Source: Saprospiraceae bacterium (GTDB taxonomy: Bacteria; Bacteroidota; Bacteroidia; Chitinophagales; Saprospiraceae). From it: 64,000 bases of DNA. Positions 1-8,845 of the stretch are shown piece after piece. Below the pieces are notes generated by a model. That model saw only the letters and a list, made by a program, of their open reading frames with translations. It made no database searches and had not been told where the DNA came from. The stretch spans positions 1-64,000 of the forward strand of contig JAHDHQ010000016.1 in assembly GCA_020631235.1 (NCBI GenBank), given 5' to 3'. The position numbers and the translations under genes were made by a program. The first letter of the stretch is position 1, and each line of letters starts with the position of its first letter.

Positions 1-1
1 T

Positions 2-292
2 GAAAGTGAAGCAATGGATATGGAGCACGAGTTGCGAGCTGAGGCTTGGGTAAGAATTACCGCTGAGAATGTTGACAGTATTCCAGGTAATGTTATAAGT
101 TTATGGGCAAGCACAATAGAAGGTCATTCAATCAGTCTCCCAAATTTTAATAAGAAATATAAGATCGATGGGAATCTTAATTACATTATAATGTATAGAG
201 AGCAATCCCCATCATTACCAGACCCTCAAACATATGAAATCAAAGTATTTGCAGACAAAGGAGATACGACTTATTTAGACATAAAATATTAA
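2..292 (+). CDS. Lipoprotein paralogue, 3' part only (5' end outside window)
   Basis: Open frame from window edge (ESEAMDMEHELRAEAWVRITAENVDSIPGN...DTTYLDIKY*), matching the C-termini of the ORFs at 960 and 1607. Confidence 0.8.
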   Translation, partial: ESEAMDMEHELRAEAWVRITAENVDSIPGNVISLWASTIEGHSISLPNFNKKYKIDGNLNYIIMYREQSPSLPDPQTYEIKVFADKGDTTYLDIKY

Positions 293-315
293 CCAAAAAC
301 GTACTCAAAGAAACC

Positions 316-909
316 ATGCTTATTGTGAAAAACGTAATAAAAATAACAATCCTCCTATTTACGATCAGCCTATTTTCATGTGGAAAAGAAAGATGCAGTG
401 GAGTATGTGTAGAAGGCATTGTGACTGACTACGGAAACGGCATGCCGATAGAAAATGTCTTTATATCCATCTATGAAAAAGGAGGACAGCTATTAGACAC
501 CGTTAGGACTGACGAAAATGGACTATATACAGCCTGTGTTGATGATATAGGTTCTCTTTCATTGTATAGAGCAGAACTAGAAAAAGAAGGTTATTGGGAA
601 CATCATGGATATGAATTTTTTGAAAGTGAAGCAATGGATATGGAGCACGAGTTGCGAGCTGAGGCTTGGGTAAGAGTTAAAGCAATGAATGTGGACACAA
701 TAGAAGGTAATCAGATATTACTTTCAGTCGCAAATGGTAACTCAATCACAATATTTGGAGGATTTGGAGATTTTGACGATTTATTTTTAATTACAGGAGA
801 TATTGAAAATGAAATCAGATACAAACCTAACATAATAGATGGTGAATTTATCTTCAGAAATATTTTCACCCCTTCACATGATACTACAATAGTCGAAATA
901 CTTTATTAA
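316..909 (+). CDS. Tandem-array lipoprotein A1 (constant core, divergent C-terminal module)
   Basis: Lipobox-like ISLFSCGK; core RCSGVCVEGIVTDYGNGMPIENVFISIYEKGGQLLDT resembles a carboxypeptidase regulatory-like beta-sandwich; GTG at 325 is an alternative start. Confidence 0.75.
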   Translation: MLIVKNVIKITILLFTISLFSCGKERCSGVCVEGIVTDYGNGMPIENVFISIYEKGGQLLDTVRTDENGLYTACVDDIGSLSLYRAELEKEGYWEHHGYEFFESEAMDMEHELRAEAWVRVKAMNVDTIEGNQILLSVANGNSITIFGGFGDFDDLFLITGDIENEIRYKPNIIDGEFIFRNIFTPSHDTTIVEILY

Positions 910-986
910 CCAAAAAAATATACCAAAAACAGATTTTTTTATGAGAAACTACACAACGTGTGGTGCATTACATAACAATTAGAATT

Positions 987-1574
987 ATGAAAAACATTTC
1001 AACATTATTTAGTCTACTTATATTACTGTGTCTCTTTTCCTGCGGAAAACAAAGATGCAATGGAGTATGTGTAGAAGGCATTGTGACTGACTACGGAAAC
1101 GGCATGCCGATAGAAAATGTCTTTATATCCATCTATGAAAAAGGAGGACAGCTATTAGACACCCTTAGGACTAACGAAAATGGCTTATATACAGCCTGTG
1201 TTGATAATATTGGTTCTTTATCATTATATAGAGCAGAAATAGAAAAAGAAGGTTATTGGGAACATCATGGAGCAGAATTTTTTGAAAGTGAAGCAATGGA
1301 TATGGAGCACGAGTTGCGAGCTGAGGCTTGGGTAAGAATTACCGCTGAGAATGTTGACAGTATTCCAGGTAATGTTATAAGTTTATGGGCAAGCACAATA
1401 GAAGGTCATTCAATCAGTCTCCCAAATTTTAATAAGAAATATAAGATCGATGGGAATCTTAATTACATTATAATGTATAGAGAGCAATCCCCATCATTAC
1501 CAGACCCTCAAACATATGAAATCAAAGTATTTGCGGACAAAGGAGATACAACTTATTTAGACATAAAATATTAA
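987..1574 (+). CDS. Tandem-array lipoprotein B1
   Basis: MKNISTLFSLLILLCLFSCGK lipoprotein signal; same core as neighbours. ORF track starts at 960, but ATG 987 gives a cleaner signal peptide. Confidence 0.75.
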   Translation: MKNISTLFSLLILLCLFSCGKQRCNGVCVEGIVTDYGNGMPIENVFISIYEKGGQLLDTLRTNENGLYTACVDNIGSLSLYRAEIEKEGYWEHHGAEFFESEAMDMEHELRAEAWVRITAENVDSIPGNVISLWASTIEGHSISLPNFNKKYKIDGNLNYIIMYREQSPSLPDPQTYEIKVFADKGDTTYLDIKY

Positions 1575-1606
1575 CCCAAAACCTACTCAAAGAAATCACG
1601 CTTGTT

Positions 1607-2194
1607 ATGAAAAACATAATAAAAATAACAATCCTACTATTTACGATCAGCCTCTTTTCCTGCGGAAAACAAAGATGCAGTGGAGTATGTGTAGAAGGCA
1701 TTGTGACTGACTACGGAAACGGCATGCCGATAGAAAATGTCTTTATATCCATCTATGAAAAAGGAGGACAGCTATTAGACACCGTTAGGACTGACGAAAA
1801 TGGACTATATACAGCCTGTGTTGATGATATAGGTTCTCTTTCATTGTATAGAGCAGAACTAGAAAAAGAAGGTTATTGGGAACATCATGGATATGAATTT
1901 TTTGAAAGTGAAGCAATGGATATGGAGCACGAGTTGCGAGCTGAGGCTTGGGTAAGAATTACCGCTGAGAATGTTGACAGTATTCCAGGTAATGTTATAA
2001 GTTTATGGGCAAGCACAATAGAAGGTCATTCAATCAGTCTCCCAAATTTTAATAAGAAATATAAGATCGATGGGAATCTTAATTACATTATAATGTATAG
2101 AGAGCAATCCCCATCATTACCAGACCCTCAAACATATGAAATCAAAGTATTTGCAGACAAAGGGGACACAACTTATTTAGACATAAAATATTAA
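1607..2194 (+). CDS. Tandem-array lipoprotein A2
   Basis: MKNIIKITILLFTISLFSCGK signal; same core; C-terminal module as in B1. Confidence 0.8.
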   Translation: MKNIIKITILLFTISLFSCGKQRCSGVCVEGIVTDYGNGMPIENVFISIYEKGGQLLDTVRTDENGLYTACVDDIGSLSLYRAELEKEGYWEHHGYEFFESEAMDMEHELRAEAWVRITAENVDSIPGNVISLWASTIEGHSISLPNFNKKYKIDGNLNYIIMYREQSPSLPDPQTYEIKVFADKGDTTYLDIKY

Positions 2195-2271
2195 CCAAAA
2201 ATATATACCAAAAACAGATTTAATTATGAGAAACAACACAACGTGTGGTGCATTACATAACAATTAGAATT

Positions 2272-2859
2272 ATGAAAAATATGTCAAAATTATTTAGCCT
2301 TCTTATAATACTTTGTCTCTTTTCTTGCGGAAAAGAAAGATGTAGTGGCGTATGTGTTGAAGGTGTTGTGACTGACTTCGGAAACGGCATGCCCATAGAA
2401 AATGTCTTTATATCCATCTATGAAAAAGGAGGACAGCTATTAGACACCGTTAGGACTGACGAAAATGGACTATATACAGCCTGTGTTGATGATATAGGTT
2501 CTCTTTCATTGTATAGAGCAGAACTAGAAAAAGAAGGTTATTGGGAACATCATGGATATGAATTTTTTGAAAGTGAAGCAATGGATATGGAGCACGAGTT
2601 GCGAGCAGAGGCTTGGGTTAGGATAACTGCTGAGAATGTTGACTCGATTGAAGGAGAAATAATCACATTAAGTGCAGCCACAATAGGTAACCACACAATT
2701 AGTCTACCAAATTATAATGAAAAATACAAAATTATTGGGAATATGGATTATTTAGTAAGATATCAAGTACTATCTACTATAATACCAGACCCTCCAATGT
2801 TTGAAATTAAAGTATTTGCGGACAAAGGAGATACAACTTACTTAGACATAAAATATTAA
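2272..2859 (+). CDS. Tandem-array lipoprotein B2
   Basis: MKNMSKLFSLLIILCLFSCGK signal; same core; diverged version of the B1/A2 C-terminal module. ORF track starts at 2245. Confidence 0.75.
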   Translation: MKNMSKLFSLLIILCLFSCGKERCSGVCVEGVVTDFGNGMPIENVFISIYEKGGQLLDTVRTDENGLYTACVDDIGSLSLYRAELEKEGYWEHHGYEFFESEAMDMEHELRAEAWVRITAENVDSIEGEIITLSAATIGNHTISLPNYNEKYKIIGNMDYLVRYQVLSTIIPDPPMFEIKVFADKGDTTYLDIKY

Positions 2860-2890
2860 TCGAAAATAATATCCAAAAACAGATTTAATT

Positions 2891-3046
2891 ATGAGAAACT
2901 ACACTAAATGCGGCTTAGCAACGCTATGCCTTTTATTAACCTTTTGTTGCTATTCACAAAGTAATTGTTGGCCACAAGAATATATGGCCAATCAAATATT
3001 TTTAAAATGTGATGATAGCGGAATACTTTCCAAGAATATGAAATAA
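2891..3046 (+). CDS. Small secreted-peptide ORF (51 aa) or gene remnant
   Basis: MRNYTKCGLATLCLLLTFCCYSQSNCWPQEYMANQIFLKCDDSGILSKNMK*; 5' end matches mini-ORFs at 941 and 2226. Confidence 0.35.
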   Translation: MRNYTKCGLATLCLLLTFCCYSQSNCWPQEYMANQIFLKCDDSGILSKNMK

Positions 3047-3055
3047 TTTTGAAAC

Positions 3056-3730
3056 ATGAAAAACACTATATTTTATGCATCTATTACTATTTTTTTCTTG
3101 ACAATTACAAGCTGTGGATGGAGAAATGATTGTGTTGTAAATTATGACATACAAGTACCATTAGAATTAAATTCTTTTGATAGCATTGTCCATGTTGGAG
3201 ATACGATAAATATTAAAATGTCCACAGATAATACTGAACTATATGATGCTATTGGAGATCGAACAATACATATACCTAATTTTGACCCTTTATTGACGAT
3301 ACAATTTTTCAGATTGGATACTCTCCCATTACAAGAAGTATTTATGGAATCTGACATAATTATTGATGAAGCATTTTCTTATGAATTGGAATCAGTAGCT
3401 AATATTCCAAGAGTTCTCTTAATGAGAGGAATAAAAAGTGACGAATTAAGCTCTCAATTTGAATTGTCGATTGTCTCGAATATTAAGCCAGGAACTTACG
3501 CTATTCATTTTGTGCCTTTCTTGAGGTTTAATTCCGAAATTGTAGATTTTGAAGGCAAATGTGATGATAGAAGTAAAATAGAAGTTACTTTTTTACTGCC
3601 TGAAGAAAAGATTATTAACGAAGATATTCTTGATGAATTCAGTAAAATGGTCCAGTATGATACATTATGGGAAGGAAAATCTGGTGCTTATAATTTAAGC
3701 TCTTCTTATTATTTTAAGGTTATCGAATAG
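3056..3730 (+). CDS. Hypothetical lipoprotein
   Basis: Complete ORF with lipobox-like TITSCGW. Confidence 0.7.
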   Translation: MKNTIFYASITIFFLTITSCGWRNDCVVNYDIQVPLELNSFDSIVHVGDTINIKMSTDNTELYDAIGDRTIHIPNFDPLLTIQFFRLDTLPLQEVFMESDIIIDEAFSYELESVANIPRVLLMRGIKSDELSSQFELSIVSNIKPGTYAIHFVPFLRFNSEIVDFEGKCDDRSKIEVTFLLPEEKIINEDILDEFSKMVQYDTLWEGKSGAYNLSSSYYFKVIE

Positions 3731-3823
3731 GAATATATGTTAAGCTCCAAATTAGCGAGAATCAAAAAAGTTGATTAAATGATTATAATCTTAAATTGTC
3801 TAGAAATTTAGAACTTTTCATTT

Positions 3824-4459
3824 CTATAAAAATTCGCTCAGCTTGATTCTTAAAGCTACAAGAGGCGAATTCTCGATAAAGTACTTGTTCTTTGAGAAGT
3901 TTTCACCGTAAGTCTCATTCAATTCCTCCACAAAAGCCAATACTTTTCTGTTATTATAAAAACTGCTAGTTACCCCAAACTTTAAATAAGCTTTATTTCT
4001 ATTTTTTTTCAAATTGACTAAAACACCAGTGCTTAAGTTAGCGGCGATGAAATTTCTACTTTCAATATTTGCATTAAAATAATTAACGTTCTCAACATTA
4101 ACTCTTCGACTTTCATGATAGGTTCTACCAATGCTAATGCTTACAAATGGTTTATATCTTTTAATGTCATTTTTACTCTTTACGTATTCAGCACCTACAA
4201 CAATAGACTTTCCTTCAAAAACATTTAGGCCTAATGAGGTAAAGGCATCAATGTTTTCTGATAATTCATAATTGATTTTCACCCCTAAACCTCCATAATC
4301 TACACCACCACCTAGACCCATCGACATTTTATTTAAAACAGCAGGAACCTGTCCATACATGAGCGAACAGTTAAAAACTAAACAAATGAGGATTGGTAGA
4401 AAATAAATGCCAGAAAATCGGTAAACCTTAGAATGGTCCATTTTGTTATTTTTTGTCAA
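3824..4459 (-). CDS. Putative outer-membrane beta-barrel protein
   Basis: Signal-like N-terminus, alternating hydrophobic strands, glycine-rich MGLGGGVDYGGLGV start, terminal LRIKLSEFL strand. Confidence 0.5.
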   Translation of the reverse strand: MTKNNKMDHSKVYRFSGIYFLPILICLVFNCSLMYGQVPAVLNKMSMGLGGGVDYGGLGVKINYELSENIDAFTSLGLNVFEGKSIVVGAEYVKSKNDIKRYKPFVSISIGRTYHESRRVNVENVNYFNANIESRNFIAANLSTGVLVNLKKNRNKAYLKFGVTSSFYNNRKVLAFVEELNETYGENFSKNKYFIENSPLVALRIKLSEFL

Positions 4460-4585
4460 GATAGTTTTAATGTTCGATTAATCTAAAGCCCTTTTCAATG
4501 ATTTGGTCAATTGACCTAATAAACAACTCTAAATAAGCAATATGGTAAAGCTAATTAACCAAGTATAAACCCAATTACACTAAAG

Positions 4586-5398
4586 CTAGTTTGACTTATC
4601 TGCTAAGACAGCTTGCCCTTTAACTAACCAGGCTACCCCAAAAGCCCACAAACAAATACTTTCTATCCAAAAGATAGGATTCCATTGGTTAACCCATTCA
4701 TCTTGAGTGGTTTCTTTACCTGCCATTAGGAAATAGACTAAGCCTGCTAACAAGGCAACTATAATGACAGTGCCACATATATAGTAAATCCTATTACGCT
4801 TTTTCTTTTGAAGATGTATCGTCCTAATAGCTTCTTTTGAATGTTCGCTTTTAGTAAATAAACATAGTATCACATAGGCTAATATGATAAAAAACAACAC
4901 CGCTGCAATGAAATGAATTTTTTCGATCATTGTATGGCTAAAGTGCGCCGGCAGCTGACATTCAGCAGTATGTATGCCCCAGTTAAGCCCTTGATAAATA
5001 TGCTCACAAGTACGTTGTTCAGCACATTGAGTGGTAGCGTGATCTATGATGTCTTGTACCGTGTTCTCTGGTCTAGTCGGAAAAAAAGCCACAATGAGCG
5101 CTAGTATGGCTGCTAAGCGCAACCATATATAGTCCAGATCTTTCCCTCGATAGGTAAGCAAAATAGCCGATATTAAACAAATAACGCCTACAAACACATC
5201 ACCCATAAAGGTGTGGTAATAAGCACTAATAGCATGTTGCACATCAATTGCGCCATAATAAAAGGAGTTGCCCACTATCAAGATAATGGGCAATAAAATA
5301 CCTATTACTCCTACAGCTTTCCGTAAACTCATGTAGGAAATAACCATCTCGGCTTGTTCTTGCTGATACTCTGTATCCTGTATTAATGTTCGATCCAT
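4586..5398 (-). CDS. Multi-pass membrane protein of unknown function
   Basis: 270 aa ORF with several hydrophobic segments. Confidence 0.65.
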   Translation of the reverse strand: MDRTLIQDTEYQQEQAEMVISYMSLRKAVGVIGILLPIILIVGNSFYYGAIDVQHAISAYYHTFMGDVFVGVICLISAILLTYRGKDLDYIWLRLAAILALIVAFFPTRPENTVQDIIDHATTQCAEQRTCEHIYQGLNWGIHTAECQLPAHFSHTMIEKIHFIAAVLFFIILAYVILCLFTKSEHSKEAIRTIHLQKKKRNRIYYICGTVIIVALLAGLVYFLMAGKETTQDEWVNQWNPIFWIESICLWAFGVAWLVKGQAVLADKSN

Positions 5399-5690
5399 AA
5401 CTATCGCTTTTGTTTGTTTTTATTTACGATTAAAAGAAGTTTGTCCATAAGTATAAGATAGGCTAAAAAAGTGACCTTGGCTTATGACTAAACTAAAAAT
5501 GAGAAAGGACTTCCTCCTTAGATTAAGGACAGTCGATATAGAATTTATTTGAGCTCAGTATTCTTTTTAAGGCTATAAACCATAGAAGTTTTAAAGGGTA
5601 ATTCTATGATAAAAACCATAGGTATCCTCTATGAGCTAGTATCTTATACTAAAGCATGATGTATTTTTTTGGCCAATGTTGGATTAAATA

Positions 5691-7805
5691 TTACTCCTCT
5701 TTGATCATTTTTTGGACACACACCTCGGTGTGATCTTCGTTTTCTACATGTAAAAAGAAAGCTCCAGCTGGTAAATCTTCTAAATCTATCACAGCTTCAC
5801 TACCTAAACCTTCTAGTGTACTATGCACATTACCTATAGCATCATAGATTGTGAGCGTGTACCTTTCCATTAAACCACGTACTACAAAATACTGATCAGC
5901 AGGATTAGGATATACTTCTACACAGTTATTATTGACCGAAATATTAGTGGTCTCGCTTATGGTTGCATCATTGGTAAAATAAGAAAGTAATCGGATGTAG
6001 GCAGCTTGATAATATATGGCAGGCTCCGTTATTTCCCAGGAACTTTCAGGAAAACCATCGTTAAACTGAGCATAAGCTTTCTGTGCAGGCTGACCTGCTG
6101 GTGGCGTCACATCTCCAGAATAATAAAAATTAGGACCTCCGGTTACAAAGCCAGGAGCAGGGCCATAATCATCTTCTTTAACATTATCCCATTCAGTACC
6201 ATTGTCAAACCAAAAATGATAAATTTCGTCTACACATCGGTCGCCGCCATAGGCATACATATTAGAGAGTAAGACTAATCCTAATGGATTAAGGCCATGC
6301 ATAAAGTGGACATGTTCTCGCGCTTTTTCTAGGAGATCTTCGTTTAATGCTGGATGCACATCGTGTTCATGAAACAACATGATAACATTAGCCAAATTGG
6401 ATTTTACTTGAGTAGATCCCCAAGAATACATATAATCAGGAACATTGGACCGATATAAATCCGCATCTGAAAACAAATAAAAATCTTCATAATTATTGTC
6501 TAAAGCATCGAAAGCAGAATCGGTGATTATACTTATTGCCTCACTATCGGCGCCAGGCAAAGTAGTATATCTTAATAATGCTTCGTTTAATGGCATTAAG
6601 TAAGGTCCCCAATATCCAGCCGAAATTTGCTCGCTCCCTTGGTAATATTGTATAAAGAAATCATCGTATTTCTGATCGCCTGTGAGCTCATATAAATAAA
6701 CAGAGGCTATTACAGCAGCATCGTATTGTTTATCATAATCCCAGTCTGCATCTCCTGCTTTTATTGTGCCATCATCACATTCATAGTCTAGATCGTCATT
6801 ATTAAATTTTGTTTCGAAATAATCCCAACATTGAACAGCCCTAGTTTCTAAATCCATAGCATAGTCTTGCTGATCAGTCTCATCCTCAAAAACAATAGCG
6901 GCTCTTGCCATCATGCTCGCTATAGCTATACTGGCCGTAGTACATTCAGGTCCATAATATCGGAGATCCGAATTAGCACTCGGTGGAGAAGATGCATTAT
7001 CATCGTAGGTGATGTTTCCCATTTTTATATGGGCTGTGCCATCAGTACTGCTCATTTTCATGAGCCAATCAAGTTCCCATTGCAATTCGTTTAAAATATC
7101 CGCTAATCCATCTCCTGATTCTGGAATGTTACTTTGATCATCAAAGGCGGAAGGGTTGTCCTCATAAGCGCCTATTAGATTGTGGATGACATCATGGGCA
7201 AAACTCACGTATTTGTTGTTATCACCTGCATCAAACCATCCACCGGATAAATCTTTTTCAAGGTCTGCATTATCCTGATCATACACGTATCTACATTCGC
7301 TGTCTTGCAAAGGATTCATAAAATTCATCCCATCGGCAAATCCAGTAGGTACATACTCAGTTTTCTTTTCATCATTACACCGGTTATAGTAAAACATTTT
7401 GGTGGCGAGGTCAAGCACTTGCTTATAGGGATTAGCATTTATTGTAAAAGGAGCTGAAGAAGCATCATTATCTACATCGTACACATAAAAGCTGCCTTCT
7501 TCTGATACACTAGAAAAATCAAACCACCAGCCTTTATCTCCTGATTGTCCGTGCGTTTCTCCATTATTCCACATGGTGGCTTCTGCCGAAAACACAACAG
7601 CATCTGTCAAGTAATTTCTTAATTCTATGCTGCTTCCAGGGGTATAGGATAAAGTGCTGTTGTATCCACTTTGAGGGTCAGAAAGCACCGCTACTTTATT
7701 AGATGTTGGCAGGTAACCGAATTGGTCAACATGGATGTGCTCGCTAATTTGAGCAAAAGAATGTAGGCTGATTAAAGAGAAAAATATGTATGAGAATAAA
7801 CGCAT
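5691..7805 (-). CDS. Glycoside hydrolase family 9 endoglucanase with N-terminal Ig-like domain and T9SS C-terminal domain
   Basis: IHVDQFGYLPTSNKVAVL (CelD N-terminal type), GGWFDAGDNNKYV, LADILNELQWELDWL, WEITEPAIYYQAAYIRLL (catalytic Glu region), C-terminal VYPNPADQYFVV. Confidence 0.9.
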   Translation of the reverse strand: MRLFSYIFFSLISLHSFAQISEHIHVDQFGYLPTSNKVAVLSDPQSGYNSTLSYTPGSSIELRNYLTDAVVFSAEATMWNNGETHGQSGDKGWWFDFSSVSEEGSFYVYDVDNDASSAPFTINANPYKQVLDLATKMFYYNRCNDEKKTEYVPTGFADGMNFMNPLQDSECRYVYDQDNADLEKDLSGGWFDAGDNNKYVSFAHDVIHNLIGAYEDNPSAFDDQSNIPESGDGLADILNELQWELDWLMKMSSTDGTAHIKMGNITYDDNASSPPSANSDLRYYGPECTTASIAIASMMARAAIVFEDETDQQDYAMDLETRAVQCWDYFETKFNNDDLDYECDDGTIKAGDADWDYDKQYDAAVIASVYLYELTGDQKYDDFFIQYYQGSEQISAGYWGPYLMPLNEALLRYTTLPGADSEAISIITDSAFDALDNNYEDFYLFSDADLYRSNVPDYMYSWGSTQVKSNLANVIMLFHEHDVHPALNEDLLEKAREHVHFMHGLNPLGLVLLSNMYAYGGDRCVDEIYHFWFDNGTEWDNVKEDDYGPAPGFVTGGPNFYYSGDVTPPAGQPAQKAYAQFNDGFPESSWEITEPAIYYQAAYIRLLSYFTNDATISETTNISVNNNCVEVYPNPADQYFVVRGLMERYTLTIYDAIGNVHSTLEGLGSEAVIDLEDLPAGAFFLHVENEDHTEVCVQKMIKEE

Positions 7806-7983
7806 AAGATTCTATTTTAAATAGGAACGTGTGAGTAATAAAAACTCAGGGATAATAGACAAACAAAATAGATTATACTTGGTTTAGGTTTTTGTGATTA
7901 AAAAAGCCGGATCGGTGATAACTAGAATTGTTGATAAGCAATTTCGCATGATCACTCTTGTCACCCTACTTTTTGTTAACAAA

Positions 7984-8790
7984 TTAAGAACAAGCCCAAC
8001 CAAATCCTAATTCATTTTTGTTGTCAGGGCTCTGAGTTAAATGCCCAATTCCTACATCACCAAACATGTATGGAAGGTTGTCTTCTGAAATAAATTGAAA
8101 AACTAACTCCATTTGTTTTTCAGAATTTCTATCATATGGGTATTCAACCGATTGAACCCAATATGGCCAACCAAATAGTTTGTCATTTTCAACAGGTAAA
8201 CCCATGTTTCTTTGTTCCATCAATTCGTAAACATCATCGTCTAGTTCCAGATCAATTCCCAATTGAGCATATTCTTCGAAATGAGGAAAATCGTCAACAG
8301 GTTTCCAATCGATGATGACTTTCTCACCAAACTGTTCGTCAATATTAGGTACAACTGTACTTGAACCATGTTCAATTTTAATCATTCGACAGTTTACGCC
8401 TTTTGAAAATGGAAAAAACGCTTCTAAATCAGATTCACAATGAGGTTGAGTTGAAGTACAGTAAAATAGTTGAATCAATCCACTGTCTTTTTTAATGGGT
8501 AATTCTTCAAGGTTTAATTGTAGAAATAACTGCATATTTTTTTTACAGTTTGGACAAATTGGCCAGTCTTCAGCATTTCTCAAATATGGGAATCCTCCAA
8601 TTTTACTCTTTGTACTATGTGTATTTGCATTCCTTTTTACCACTGGTAAATAAGCTGTTCTTTTAAATTCGTTTAAAATTTGAATAGTTTTTTTAAATTC
8701 CTTTTCAATGTTTAGTTGATTGGAGTTTGTAGGAGTTCCTTTTTGTTGGTTTTCCGATTTATTACCAAATAATTTATTCAAGAATTTCAT
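7984..8790 (-). CDS. DUF1963 (YwqG-like) family protein
   Basis: KIGGFPYLRNAEDWPICPNCKKNMQLFLQLNLEELP motif and C-terminal DVGIGHLTQSPDN. Confidence 0.75.
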   Translation of the reverse strand: MKFLNKLFGNKSENQQKGTPTNSNQLNIEKEFKKTIQILNEFKRTAYLPVVKRNANTHSTKSKIGGFPYLRNAEDWPICPNCKKNMQLFLQLNLEELPIKKDSGLIQLFYCTSTQPHCESDLEAFFPFSKGVNCRMIKIEHGSSTVVPNIDEQFGEKVIIDWKPVDDFPHFEEYAQLGIDLELDDDVYELMEQRNMGLPVENDKLFGWPYWVQSVEYPYDRNSEKQMELVFQFISEDNLPYMFGDVGIGHLTQSPDNKNELGFGWACS

Positions 8791-8845
8791 TTTTCATTTT
8801 TTTAATCGATGGATAAAGGCCTAATAATATACGCTCATTCTGAAC

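Larger units (their letters stand above)
1..2860 (+). repeat. Tandem gene duplication array; two-gene unit of about 1.28 kb
   Basis: Equivalent starts 325->1607 (1282 bp) and 987->2272 (1285 bp); long near-identical nucleotide blocks in coding and intergenic DNA. Confidence 0.85.

Noticed and set aside
1-2860. Mobile element or transposon array
   Set aside because: Repeats are lipoprotein genes in direct orientation; no transposase, integrase or inverted terminal repeats seen
5399-5690. Possible tRNA or small RNA in the 290-bp gap
   Set aside because: No cloverleaf-like pairing or T-loop GGTTCRA-type sequence could be recognised
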